Positions 8,912-16,649 of a stretch of 34,869 nt of DNA are shown here, piece by piece. Made by a program: the position numbers and the translations under genes. The number at the start of each line of letters is the position of its first letter. The first letter of the stretch is position 1. A model generated the notes under the pieces. The model did not search any database and was not told the DNA's origin. It saw only the letters and a program-made list of their open reading frames with translations. The stretch covers positions 1 to 34,869 of the forward strand of contig JAFGRE010000110.1 in assembly GCA_016935335.1 (NCBI GenBank), read 5' to 3'. This stretch comes from Deltaproteobacteria bacterium (GTDB taxonomy: Bacteria > Desulfobacterota > WTBG01 > JAGOGO01).

Positions 8912-9628
8912 ATGGTAGAGGAAATTAAAGCTGGTTGTGCCCGACCGACCGGGGGGCCGGTCGGTGAACCTAAAGAAGCGGAGACTCAGAAAGAAGAACC
9001 TAAAAAGGAGGTCGCTACCATGATCAAAGTCGGACGAAAAGCCCCGGATTTTATTGCCCCGGCGTATTTCAAGGGGAAATTTGTCAACATAAAGCTATCG
9101 GACTATCTGGGGAAATGGGTTGTCCTGTGTTTTTACCCCGGTGACTTCACCTTTGTCTGAGCAACGGAAATTTCAGCAGTTGCTGAAAAATTTCCTGAAT
9201 TCCAAAAACTCGGCGTCGAAGTCTTTTCAATGAGCATTGATAGTGTTTTTGTCCACAAGATGTGGAATGATCATGAATTATCAAAAATGGTTTCCGGGGG
9301 CGTTCCCTTTCCGATGTTATCCGACGCAGGCGGAAAGGTAGGAACCGTTTACGGTGTTTATGACGATGAAGCCGGCGTGGAAACCAGAGGACGATTTCTC
9401 ATCGACCCGGACGGCGTCGTTCAGGGATTGGAGATTTTAACACCTCCCGTGGGCAGGAACGTCGCCGAAACATTGAGATCCATCCATGCGTTTCAGCTGG
9501 TAAGGAACAGCAAAGGAACCGAGGCGACACCGTCGGGATGGAGACCCGGCAAAATGACCCTGAAGCCGGGTCCGGATCTCGTAGGAAGGGTTTGGGAAGT
9601 GTGGAAGACCGAGATGGCGTTTGATTGA
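8912..9628 (+). CDS. prxU: Selenocysteine-containing peroxiredoxin (AhpC/Prx1-like), read through TGA at 9158
   Basis: The ORF track splits this gene at a TGA, but the frame continues without a break. FYPGDFTFV is followed by TGA and ATEIS, exactly where 2-Cys peroxiredoxins have the peroxidatic cysteine (FTFVCPTE). The full product is 238 residues with Sec83; a second start at 9020 ([11 protein letters not shown]) gives 202 residues with Sec47, the usual position. Both ATGs have AAGGAGG sites. The extra 36 residues include [13 protein letters not shown] and a charged linker. The C-terminal resolving cysteine of typical enzymes (VCPAGW) is replaced by ATPSGW, so the enzyme lacks that partner and may use Cys9 of the extension or an external thiol. 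It reduces hydroperoxides in the cytosol. Last gene of the perR-katA operon. Confidence 0.93.
9158..9197 (+). promoter_or_regulatory. Bacterial SECIS element for Sec insertion
   Basis: Directly after the TGA, GGAAATTTCAGC (9166-9177) pairs with GCTGAAAAATTTCC (9182-9195) around the four-base loop AGTT, leaving two extra A residues bulged. The loop begins 17 bases after the TGA and has a G at its second position. Both fit the general features of bacterial SECIS hairpins bound by SelB. Confidence 0.8.
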
Positions 9629-9747
9629 TGGAATCGGTTCCTGACAAAATCTGACGGAAATTTCTTTCTTGCCTTGTGAGCGTGAAGAAGAAGGGGACAC
9701 AAAGAGGAAACGCATGGTGAAAGAAGGCGGTTTCGAGGAACCTTCCG

Positions 9748-9781
9748 GAGGCCGTTCCTGAATTTTCAGGGACTGCCTCCT
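9748..9781 (+). terminator. Long hairpin downstream of the Sec-peroxiredoxin
   Basis: GGAGGCCGTTCCTGAA pairs with TTCAGGGACTGCCTCC (one mismatch, one G-T wobble) in a 34-base hairpin about 120 bases after the prxU stop. There is no T tract on either strand, so it is not a classical intrinsic terminator, but it probably marks the operon end or protects the 3' end of the mRNA. The rest of 9629-9883 shows nothing else. Confidence 0.4.
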
Positions 9782-9883
9782 GAAAGCTCTCCTGGGGGCA
9801 CGCCGGTCGAATGATCCGAATGCGATTTTGACGGCTTCGCTTGCCTTCTCTTTATGGAGGAAGTCGGCACAGTCACGACTTTT

Positions 9884-10108
9884 CTATGGCTGATTTTCCA
9901 ACGCCTCCACCACCAAGATATATTTTTCATGGATCATCTTTCTGTCGAATTCCCAAAATTCATGGAGCAGGGCCTGGTCTTCAGCTTCGGTAAAATACCC
10001 TCTGGCGGCCGGAAAACAGACCTTGTCCTCCTTCTCGACGTTCTCCGAATAAAGATCCGCCAGTGAACGAAGAGCGGCTACGAGTCGATGAGGGACATGC
10101 TTCAACAA
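9884..10108 (-). pseudogene. 5'-truncated hemerythrin-domain fragment
   Basis: About 65 residues (LVAALRSLADLYSENVEKEDKVCFP...MIHEKYILVVEALE) match the C-terminal half of bacterial HHE/hemerythrin-like proteins, which bind a di-iron centre. The N-terminal half with the first metal ligands is absent: the frame runs back without an ATG to the TAG stop of the upstream VIT1 gene. The ligand histidine usual before the EKED motif is Asn (SENVEKED), while the late His in MIHEKY is kept. The only start is TTG without a ribosome binding site. I read it as a decayed gene fragment. Confidence 0.7.
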
Positions 10109-10159
10109 AAGGAACCGACCGTTGTGCGCCTCCGCTCGAAAGTTGCGCTGCTCCCTCCC

Positions 10160-11032
10160 CTAGATATCAATCCCCAGAAACGTACGCATCAGGAAGCCTA
10201 TCAAGAAACTAAAGGCTGCAACACCCAGACTCAGTCCTGCCATCTCAAAAAAACGCCGTCTGAAAGGTTCATCCTTCGCAACCGAGATGTAGTAGTTGAA
10301 CAAAGCGATTATCGAGACCGCACCTGCCAGCGTGCAGCTCAAACTCAGGTAATAGTTACTCAGAACCAGAAAGGGCAGAACAAGAAGCAGCACTGTGACA
10401 AGATACGCACTCCCGGTATAGACGGCAGCCTTGAACGGGCTTTTGACGGTTGGTTCCGTCTTGGTTGAGAGATACTCGGAAGCCCCCATAGATAACGCAG
10501 CAGCGATCCCCGTGATCGAACCGGTCAAAGCGATCAGCTTCGTGTCTTGTAACGCCAAGGTCAAACCCGCCAGCACACCGGTCAGTTCCACGAGTGCATC
10601 ACTCAGACCCAAGACCATTGAACCGGTATATCGGAGTCTTTCTTCATCGAGCATTTGAAGCAAAGCAGCCTCATGCTCATTTTCCTCACGCATGATGGTC
10701 TCTGCTTGGGGAATCACTTGTATCAGTTCCTCATACCCGGCCTGGGCATCTTCCTCCCTTCGCTCCATCAGCTTGAGGCCGAACGTAAAGCCCAAAACCC
10801 GACTGATCCAATAGTATTTCCGGATTGCCCATTGATCAGGAGATACATCCTGCTGGGTATGATTCTGCCAAATGTGGTGGTGGCGGAGTTCCTCCTGCGC
10901 GATCTTCTCCAGTATTCGCCGGTTCTCAGGATGTCTGAGCCCCCTCGACAACTTACCGTAGAGGTGATACTCGGTGATTTCATTCTTTTGATGAACCAGG
11001 AGCCTCTCGCGCATTTCTTCACTGATATACAT
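10160..11032 (-). CDS. mbfA: Ferritin-like/VIT1 fusion, membrane-bound ferritin (MbfA-type iron exporter)
   Basis: A 290-residue fusion. Residues 1-135 are a ferritin/rubrerythrin-like helical domain with di-iron type motifs (NEITEYHLYG, QEELRHHHIW, REENEHEAAL). Residues 140-290 are a VIT1/CCC1 membrane domain with about five helices, starting with the family motif GLSDALVELTGVLAGLTLAL and containing AALSMGASEYLSTKTE. MbfA in rhizobia exports iron from the cytosol and protects against peroxide; the same role fits the nearby PerR, catalase and peroxiredoxin genes. Start ATG preceded by GAGAAAGG. The frame is directly followed by the hemerythrin fragment. Manganese as substrate cannot be excluded. 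Confidence 0.88.
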   Translation of the reverse strand: MYISEEMRERLLVHQKNEITEYHLYGKLSRGLRHPENRRILEKIAQEELRHHHIWQNHTQQDVSPDQWAIRKYYWISRVLGFTFGLKLMERREEDAQAGYEELIQVIPQAETIMREENEHEAALLQMLDEERLRYTGSMVLGLSDALVELTGVLAGLTLALQDTKLIALTGSITGIAAALSMGASEYLSTKTEPTVKSPFKAAVYTGSAYLVTVLLLVLPFLVLSNYYLSLSCTLAGAVSIIALFNYYISVAKDEPFRRRFFEMAGLSLGVAAFSFLIGFLMRTFLGIDI

Positions 11033-11408
11033 GATTCGCTGCCTTTCTCGCAGGTATTCAGGTTGTTATCGCTGGGGGAACCGGCACAAAAACTCCCCTC
11101 CCCCGGCCACAGTTTCTTCTTCGTATCATTAAGCAGCCGGGAATAGACCCTCTGTCAGATGGCTTTATTATCCGACAGGGCACGACGTCAGGTATCAATC
11201 CTCCCCACCTTTGGATTCGGGATACAAGGGTCCTCCCCAATCGGGGCAAAGACTGCGGACAACTTCTGTTTTAGAACAGTCGCTTATCTAATTCGCTTTG
11301 CACCCAGTACCCGCGGTCACCACTCGTTTTCTCGAAGATAAAAAACCTTGTCCCCGAATCGAAATTCCGGATCAGCATCATTAGCTTACTGGTTGATACC
11401 CGGGCATA
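11033..11408. other. Intergenic region, nothing recognised
   Basis: 376 bases upstream of mbfA and downstream of the half-ferritin gene. The ORFs here have no ribosome binding site or family resemblance, and I see no clear terminator or promoter. Confidence 0.5.
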
Positions 11409-11711
11409 TTACTTTAATTTTCCGATTTCTTCTTCGACTTCCTCCGCTCCTACCGCATAGAACTTGGCTTCATCAGGAGCCAGTTCGTGGAGGAGTCTCA
11501 TAAACTCTCCTGCGTGAACCCGTTCCTCATCCGCAATGTCCTTAAGGACCTCAATGGCGAGCTTATTGTCGGTTGATTCGGCAAGCTGCATGTACAGCTG
11601 AATCGCTTCGTACTCCGCAGCGATCATGAACCGAATCGCCCGGATAAGTTCCTCATCCGTCAATTTTCTGTCCTTTGCCAATCCCGAAAAAGGCGATCCA
11701 AACTCTGGCAT
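11409..11711 (-). CDS. Short ferritin-like protein (half ferritin, two-helix)
   Basis: A 100-residue protein of the rubrerythrin/ferritin-like superfamily (COG1633-like). It has one helix with AAEYEAIQLYMQLAE and a second with DIADEERVHAGEFMRLL: together one ExxxxQ/E plus ExxH set, half of the di-iron site of a four-helix ferritin. Active sites would therefore need dimerisation, as in the encapsulated ferritins and the ferritin-like domains fused to some archaeal encapsulins. No encapsulin gene is in this window. The C-terminus is acidic (EEVEEEIGKLK). An AAAGGAGG site precedes the ATG. Likely an iron oxidation or storage role; the exact reaction is inferred. Confidence 0.85.
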   Translation of the reverse strand: MPEFGSPFSGLAKDRKLTDEELIRAIRFMIAAEYEAIQLYMQLAESTDNKLAIEVLKDIADEERVHAGEFMRLLHELAPDEAKFYAVGAEEVEEEIGKLK

Positions 11712-12029
11712 GACTATCCTCCTTTCTTTGCTTTTGTCCGATTTTCAAACCACCGTGTTTTTAGCGATCCGAATAAGCCCCCACAAGGGGCACCCAATCC
11801 GTATAATCCATCTATGAATGCAAATTTAAAGCGCATTTCAAGTGTCATTTACACCGTCTCAATTGCAAGGATACTCCCACCAAAAACAAGACCGGTCATC
11901 CTTTCCTTCGGCGATCCGGCCTTATTATCTCCAAGCATTCATGATGTTATCCCCCCAAACATTGCCTGCTCGCAACAGAAGGGCTCTCTCTTTGGCTGGA
12001 GCTTATTTTACGACAATCGCCTCTGGAGG
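11712..12029. other. Intergenic region with a small GC hairpin
   Basis: 318 bases upstream of the half-ferritin gene. It holds the short hairpin CCCCC-ACAA-GGGG around 11779-11791, in the likely leader of the ferritin mRNA, and no credible gene. Confidence 0.45.
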
Positions 12030-12347
12030 TCAACCAATCAGATACCGCCAGGAATGCTGTCCCGCCAAACCAGGATAATGGTATTTTAAAACCGCCTCGG
12101 CAAAACATTTTGATTCCTCATCCCCGGGTCGAACCTTGACCTTGTGTCCGGAAATGAATGATTTCACCAAGCGAGGGTGATCCACACAGGCGTTTTTCTC
12201 TTCGGTATCCCCGATGATCCCTTTATTCTTGCTGCCGGGCGGCACCTGGTCCCGCATGGAGACATCGGAACTACCTCAAGGGCATGGGGTTCGGCATCGA
12301 AGCGCCGCCGGCACAACATCGCTGACCGATTCTATCGTGATGGTCAT
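12030..12347 (-). CDS. Unknown 105-codon ORF interrupted by one in-frame TGA (possible selenoprotein or pseudogene)
   Basis: From ATG 12347 the frame reads MTITIESVSDVVPAALRCRT, then PCP, a TGA at 12276-12278, then GSSDVSMRDQVPPGSKN and onward to a TGA at 12030-12032. The ORF track shows only the part after the TGA (12030-12257). Both halves have protein-like composition and the same codon bias. The TGA lies in a Cys-rich context (CRTPCP-TGA-GSS), and a small stem GTCTC/GGGAC begins 12 bases after it. That hairpin is a poor SECIS because the loop lacks an early G. I do not recognise the family. It could be a selenoprotein, a gene broken by one nonsense mutation, or chance. There is no clear ribosome binding site. 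Confidence 0.35.
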
Positions 12348-12435
12348 ATCGGAGCCTAACGGGGATATCCGAATTTTCCGTTGCGACACGCTTTTTATGG
12401 AAATTGAAAAAAGAAAGCGATAAACTTATAAAGCT

Positions 12436-12798
12436 ATGAACGAGACCTGGACAAAAGATGATTTGGAAAAAGAAATAGAACGGCAAAATTTTGTCAGGGC
12501 CGTTGAAATAGCGGCATCGCTCGGCTTATCGACAAATGAAGTAAGAGATCTGCAATTTGAAGCCCTGTGGCAAATGGCGGCGCTGAACCGAAACGCAGGA
12601 GGGACAAAAATATTGGCCCAAGCGTATGGGGTGCCGAAACAAGAGCTAATAAAGTTCCTCGAAGACAAAGCCGCACGGTTCAGAGAAAATGGAGACGCCA
12701 AGGTCATCTCAACGCACTTTGATCCCGCTACCGGAAAATACTTTACCTTTGAGGGATGGGTGGCGTTTCACATTGAGAAGTGGAAGGACAATAAATAA
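12436..12798 (+). CDS. Conserved-looking hypothetical protein, 120 aa
   Basis: I do not recognise a family. The protein is soluble and mostly helical, with an N-terminal segment (AVEIAASLGLSTNEVRDLQF) resembling a helix-turn-helix and a second similar segment (KILAQAYGVPKQELIKFLEDKAARF). The C-terminus (HFDPATGKYFTFEGWVAFHIEKWKDN) looks like a small beta/alpha cap. Codon use matches neighbours, supporting a real gene, but there is no obvious Shine-Dalgarno before the ATG. It converges with the RecB-like nuclease gene, 11 bases apart. A DNA- or RNA-binding role is possible but is only inferred from the helix pattern. Confidence 0.6.
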   Translation: MNETWTKDDLEKEIERQNFVRAVEIAASLGLSTNEVRDLQFEALWQMAALNRNAGGTKILAQAYGVPKQELIKFLEDKAARFRENGDAKVISTHFDPATGKYFTFEGWVAFHIEKWKDNK

Positions 12799-12809
12799 AT
12801 CCCTTGTTA

Positions 12810-14345
12810 TCAAAATCCCAAAAGATCGACCTCCTTTGAATCATCGATGATTGCGTAACGCCCCACGTTGCGCAATCCATCAAGGAGGACCCGCATGGCG
12901 ATGCAGTCGTCTTCGTTGTAGTCTAGAATTCGTTGGCGAAGCAGAACGTCGCCGGTTGCAACCCACCGATGATACCATTCTATGGAAGCAGCCCCCGAAG
13001 GTTCCGTGTCCCGCCATTTAAATCCCAAATAGGTCGCCAGGGTCTTTATGGAATAATCATTGATGGGCCATTCGGTTTTCTTTTTGACGAATTCAGTATA
13101 CAGATCCACAGCAGCGCCCGGAGAAAAAAGCGTTTCGATATCGGCTTCCGAAGCAACCTCGGGAAACCGCCTTTGCAGTTTTCGCACTGTCGTCTTCTCG
13201 TAAGGAGAGTAATAATATACGACACAAGGTTGACGGCGTCTCAGGTAATCCATCGCCTGTTTAAACGCCCTTCGCTCCTGTTCCTCTAACGGCTTATCGG
13301 CAAAGAAAGCATGGTATTTTTCACAACCCCTGGCGGACTGATCACGCTCCAGGAACCCGTGAAGGTAGCAGCAATCCCTGAAAGGATCTGTTTCAACGTC
13401 GAAAAATATCTCGATATCAGCATCCGGCAAAACAATGGATTCCGTGATGTATGGTTGGGCATTGGGGGTGGATAAAAGCCCGGCACGGGCCTGAAAGCGT
13501 CTGAGCGTCGCAGCGCTGATACCGGGAAAGATCGTTTTCTTCCCTTGAATCACGGCAGCTAAGTCGGATTGCGCCAAGTCGCGGACGGTTTTAAAACGGC
13601 GCGACATGGTATCCCTTTTTGCCCTTCCCAGTTCCGGTATGAGCGTCAAGTCATTGTGGCGGTTTAATTGGGAACGGCAATACGAACGCCAGTGGCATAG
13701 CTTACACGCGGAGCATAAAGCCGGAAGTGTCTGTTCCTCTCGTCTTTGGATACGTAATACGCTTTTTAAACAGTCTTTATAATAATTCCAGCAACTGCGT
13801 CCATCCCGTTTACCTACCAACGACTCCAAGTCATAAGCAATTTCCTGGCCGTGAACATCCCAAATAAAAGGGAGACGGTCGGGGGACAAAAATCTGAGTT
13901 TATCGAGGATATCGGTATAGAGCGCAAGCTGGACAGCATAATGTTTCTTGAGCTTACCATCGGTTTTATCGTTTATACCTTCCCTCCCTGCCCCGCTCTT
14001 TATATCGCCGGCAACGTAGCCGTTCCCCCTGCGAACCAAAAGGTCCGGTTCCCCAAGAAGCGTCTCGGTTCGTACCCTGCCGCCATAGATGATTCCTTCG
14101 CCGTTCTGGATTAATTGCAGTGTCCGACGCTCTTTTTCTTCCGAATCAAGAAGATGAAGATCTGCGAAGAGAACAGCCAGCTTTCCCATAGTCTCATGCT
14201 CAAAGGAATTGCCTCTTTCCCACAATAGCTCGACAAAGGGACTAACACGGTCTTTTTCCGAAGGATCACCGTAAAAATCAAGGTAAACCCTCTGGGGGCA
14301 TTGAACATAGTTATATAAAATTGAGGCGGTGATGGGGGTGTTCAT
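12810..14345 (-). CDS. TM0106-family RecB-like nuclease with RNase H-like exonuclease domain
   Basis: A 511-residue two-domain nuclease. The N-terminal half is a Cas4/RecB-like PD-(D/E)XK fold: GEPDLLV (Asp101), GDIKSG (Asp114, Lys116) and the QLALYTDIL helix. Cysteines 16, 211, 214, 217 and/or 223 (CSACKLCHWRSYC) fit the Fe-S cluster of Cas4-like enzymes. The C-terminal half is a DnaQ/RNase H-like 3'-5' exonuclease with IEIFFDVETDPF (Asp316, Glu318) and the late YNEDDC motif (Asp479/Asp480). The combination is that of the TM0106 family. A role in DNA end processing or repair is assumed from domains. No cas genes are nearby, so it is not part of a CRISPR locus in this window. Confidence 0.9.
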   Translation of the reverse strand: MNTPITASILYNYVQCPQRVYLDFYGDPSEKDRVSPFVELLWERGNSFEHETMGKLAVLFADLHLLDSEEKERRTLQLIQNGEGIIYGGRVRTETLLGEPDLLVRRGNGYVAGDIKSGAGREGINDKTDGKLKKHYAVQLALYTDILDKLRFLSPDRLPFIWDVHGQEIAYDLESLVGKRDGRSCWNYYKDCLKSVLRIQRREEQTLPALCSACKLCHWRSYCRSQLNRHNDLTLIPELGRAKRDTMSRRFKTVRDLAQSDLAAVIQGKKTIFPGISAATLRRFQARAGLLSTPNAQPYITESIVLPDADIEIFFDVETDPFRDCCYLHGFLERDQSARGCEKYHAFFADKPLEEQERRAFKQAMDYLRRRQPCVVYYYSPYEKTTVRKLQRRFPEVASEADIETLFSPGAAVDLYTEFVKKKTEWPINDYSIKTLATYLGFKWRDTEPSGAASIEWYHRWVATGDVLLRQRILDYNEDDCIAMRVLLDGLRNVGRYAIIDDSKEVDLLGF

Positions 14346-14622
14346 TTTTCAGGAAGTCGTGAATGAACAATCGGGGCACCCTGTGATCTATATTTATTTG
14401 ACTTTACAATCAGTTTTAGAAAATATAGCATGAATTCCGGTCAAGCACTAGAGGTTGGTTTTGAGATTTAGACACCTACACGTTCCCAAGCGTTTTGAGA
14501 AAGCATAACGGTTGCAAAGAAATGGCGCACGGGGGGACTTGTAACTTTTTATCCGGCTTAACGACTATAATAATGGAAAATCGCAGCAACCATCCTGTCT
14601 TATGCCTTTTAGGGGTGACATC
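14346..14622. promoter_or_regulatory. Divergent intergenic region with a perfect -10 hexamer before the efflux operon
   Basis: This stretch separates the divergent nuclease and efflux genes. A perfect TATAAT lies at 14566-14571, reading towards macA, but no good -35 box is found 16-18 bases upstream, so a regulator-dependent promoter is possible. On the other strand I see no convincing promoter. Confidence 0.3.
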
Positions 14623-14661
14623 ATGAAAACCAATATCGAAGGGAGGGACGACATTCGTTAG
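14623..14661 (+). CDS. Possible 12-residue leader peptide before macA
   Basis: ATGAAAACC... encodes MKTNIEGRDDIR and ends in TAG three bases before the macA ATG. GGGGTG stands six bases upstream of its ATG, whereas macA itself has no Shine-Dalgarno at normal spacing (GGGAGGG lies inside the mini-ORF, 17 bases away). Translation of macA may thus be coupled to this short frame. It may also be chance. Confidence 0.3.
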   Translation: MKTNIEGRDDIR

Positions 14662-14664
14662 ACG

Positions 14665-15936
14665 ATGGAACGTACTGAAAACAAAGGTAAGAATAGAATA
14701 AAGAAAATCATCTGGATTCTTGGGGTCATTATCACGGTCTTCATTCTCGCAGTGATTGCCTTCCATAGATCGAACGGTATCGCTTCCCTTCAGTTTAAGA
14801 CCGCTGAAGTAAAAGATGGTGACCTCACCGTCACCGTGTCCGCTACCGGACAATTAAAGCCGGTAAACCAGGTTGAAGTCGGCACCGAGGTCTCAGGAAC
14901 AATCGAAACCGTCTTCGTTGACTATAATGATCGCGTGAAAGCGAATCAGGTCATGGCAAAGCTGGACACCGCCAAACTTGAGGCGGAAGTCCTGCAATCT
15001 CAGGCTGCACTCGAATCGGCCCGGGCACAGCTTCACCAGGCGGAAGCGGATCTCTTTGAAGCCCGCAATCAGTTGAAGCGCTTAGAACACGTGCTCGAAC
15101 TCAGCGGCGGCAAAGTACCGTCACAGCAAGATTTGGATGCAGCGGAAGCGGCGTTCAAACGTGCTCAAGCGAAACAGGCTGTCGCCACAGCCGACATTGC
15201 CAGAGCCGAGGCTAACCTCAACTTCAACAAAACAAACCTGGATAAAGCCATTATTTACTCCCCCATCGATGGCATTGTCCTCGAGCGTGCCGTGGAGCCC
15301 GGCCAGACAGTGGCCGCCTCGCTTCAGACCCCGGTACTTTTCTCGCTCGCCGAGGATCTTACCCAGATGGAACTCCATGTTGATGTCGATGAGGCCGATG
15401 TGGGTCGCGTCAGGGAGGGGCAGGAAGCGAGCTTTACCGTTGATGCTTACCCGGATAGGACTTTCCCGGCACAAGTCCTCCAAGTTCGCTACGGGCCCCA
15501 GACCATCGATGGCGTGGTAACCTATACGACCGTGTTAGCTGTCGATAACTCGGATTTACTGCTACGTCCCGGCATGACCGCCACTGCCGACATCATCGTC
15601 AGGAAGGTCGAAAACGTTACCCTGGTACCGAATGCGGCGTTACGCTTTACTCCACCCGAGGAAAATGCCAAACAGAATGAGAACGTGCCCCCGGAACGAG
15701 GCAATATTTTGAGTAAAATCATGCCACGTCCGCCCCGCCATGTGAAGCGTTCGTCAAATCAGCGCCCTGAAGGATCAGCTGACTCGGGGCAACGCGTCTG
15801 GACACTGGAAAACGGAAAACTCGTTCCCATTCCGGTGAAAACCGGTGCGACCGACGGTGTCGTAACCGAACTAATCATTTGTCCTCTCAAACCAGGAACG
15901 GCCATCGTCGTTGGCGCAGTGAGTATCAACCAATGA
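14665..15936 (+). CDS. macA: Periplasmic adaptor of a MacAB-type ABC efflux pump (HlyD/RND-MFP family)
   Basis: A 423-residue membrane-fusion protein linking the inner-membrane ABC permease to the outer-membrane channel. One N-terminal membrane helix (about 12-33, IIWILGVIITVFILAVIAFH) is followed by a lipoyl half-motif (GQLKPVNQVEVGTEVSGTI), a long alpha-hairpin of about residues 110-190 rich in Ala/Glu/Gln, the second lipoyl half (IYSPIDGIVLERAVEPGQTV) and beta-barrel domains. An insert near 330-370 is proline- and Arg-rich (PPERGNILSKIMPRPPRHVK). Its stop overlaps the ATPase start (ATGA). The operon order adaptor, ATPase, permease, outer-membrane factor is complete. Substrate (macrolide, peptide or other) unknown. 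Confidence 0.93.
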   Translation: MERTENKGKNRIKKIIWILGVIITVFILAVIAFHRSNGIASLQFKTAEVKDGDLTVTVSATGQLKPVNQVEVGTEVSGTIETVFVDYNDRVKANQVMAKLDTAKLEAEVLQSQAALESARAQLHQAEADLFEARNQLKRLEHVLELSGGKVPSQQDLDAAEAAFKRAQAKQAVATADIARAEANLNFNKTNLDKAIIYSPIDGIVLERAVEPGQTVAASLQTPVLFSLAEDLTQMELHVDVDEADVGRVREGQEASFTVDAYPDRTFPAQVLQVRYGPQTIDGVVTYTTVLAVDNSDLLLRPGMTATADIIVRKVENVTLVPNAALRFTPPEENAKQNENVPPERGNILSKIMPRPPRHVKRSSNQRPEGSADSGQRVWTLENGKLVPIPVKTGATDGVVTELIICPLKPGTAIVVGAVSINQ

Positions 15937-16649
15937 GTAGACCAACCGGCCACCCCCTCATCAAACTGGCTGAAGTCACCAAGGTATACGGTGAAGGCAG
16001 TATAGCCATGCACGCCCTGCGGGGAATTGATATGGTCATTGAGAAGAATGACTTTGTAGCCGTCATGGGCCCCAGCGGATCGGGCAAGTCCACCTTTATG
16101 AATATCCTGGGGTGTCTAGATATGCCCACCTCCGGCACATACCGGTTTAACGGCGTTGATGTCTCGAATCTGTCACGTAATCAACGAGCGCTGCTTCGCC
16201 GACACCATATTGGCTTCGTTTTTCAAGGATATAACCTGTTGAAACGCACCTCGGCATTAGAAAACGTTGAATTGCCGCTGATCTATCGTGGAATTCCCCG
16301 TCGTGAGCGGCACGCAAAGGCGCACGCAGCCCTCGAGGCTGTGGGATTGAGAGGATGGGAAACTCATACACCCAGCGAACTTTCCGGCGGACAACAACAG
16401 CGCGTCGCCATTGCACGGGCTGCGGTGGTCAAGCCCACAGTGCTCATGGCGGACGAACCCACCGGCAATCTTGATTCCACCTGCAGTTGCGAGATCATGG
16501 AGCTGCTCTCCAACCTCAACCTCGAATATGGTATCACCATCGTCATGGTAACCCATGAACCCGATATGGCTCTTTATTCCAGACGCACCATTCGTTTTCT
16601 TGACGGGCTTATTGATGCCGAGGAACATAACGGAGGCACCTTATCATGA
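15933..16649 (+). CDS. ABC transporter ATP-binding protein, MacB/LolD-like
   Basis: A 238-residue nucleotide-binding subunit. Walker A is GPSGSGKST, the Q-loop lies in [10 protein letters not shown], the signature is LSGGQQQR, Walker B is [13 protein letters not shown] and the switch histidine is in VTHEP. I start at ATG 15933 ([11 protein letters not shown]), 18 codons after the track's start, because it overlaps the macA stop as ATGA and fits the usual family beginning. It powers the permease encoded next (another ATGA overlap at 16646). In E. coli MacB the ATPase and permease are fused; here they are separate, a common arrangement. Confidence 0.96.
   Translation: MSRPTGHPLIKLAEVTKVYGEGSIAMHALRGIDMVIEKNDFVAVMGPSGSGKSTFMNILGCLDMPTSGTYRFNGVDVSNLSRNQRALLRRHHIGFVFQGYNLLKRTSALENVELPLIYRGIPRRERHAKAHAALEAVGLRGWETHTPSELSGGQQQRVAIARAAVVKPTVLMADEPTGNLDSTCSCEIMELLSNLNLEYGITIVMVTHEPDMALYSRRTIRFLDGLIDAEEHNGGTLS

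Noticed and set aside
11698-11712. GGCATGAC at the half-ferritin start as a DtxR half-site
   Set aside because: The match arises from the ATG start context itself and no second half-site is present.
12271-12486. Minus-strand 71-aa ORF overlapping the 120-aa gene start
   Set aside because: Hydrophobic Phe/Leu-rich shadow frame; the plus-strand gene and the TGA-containing frame explain the coding signal better.
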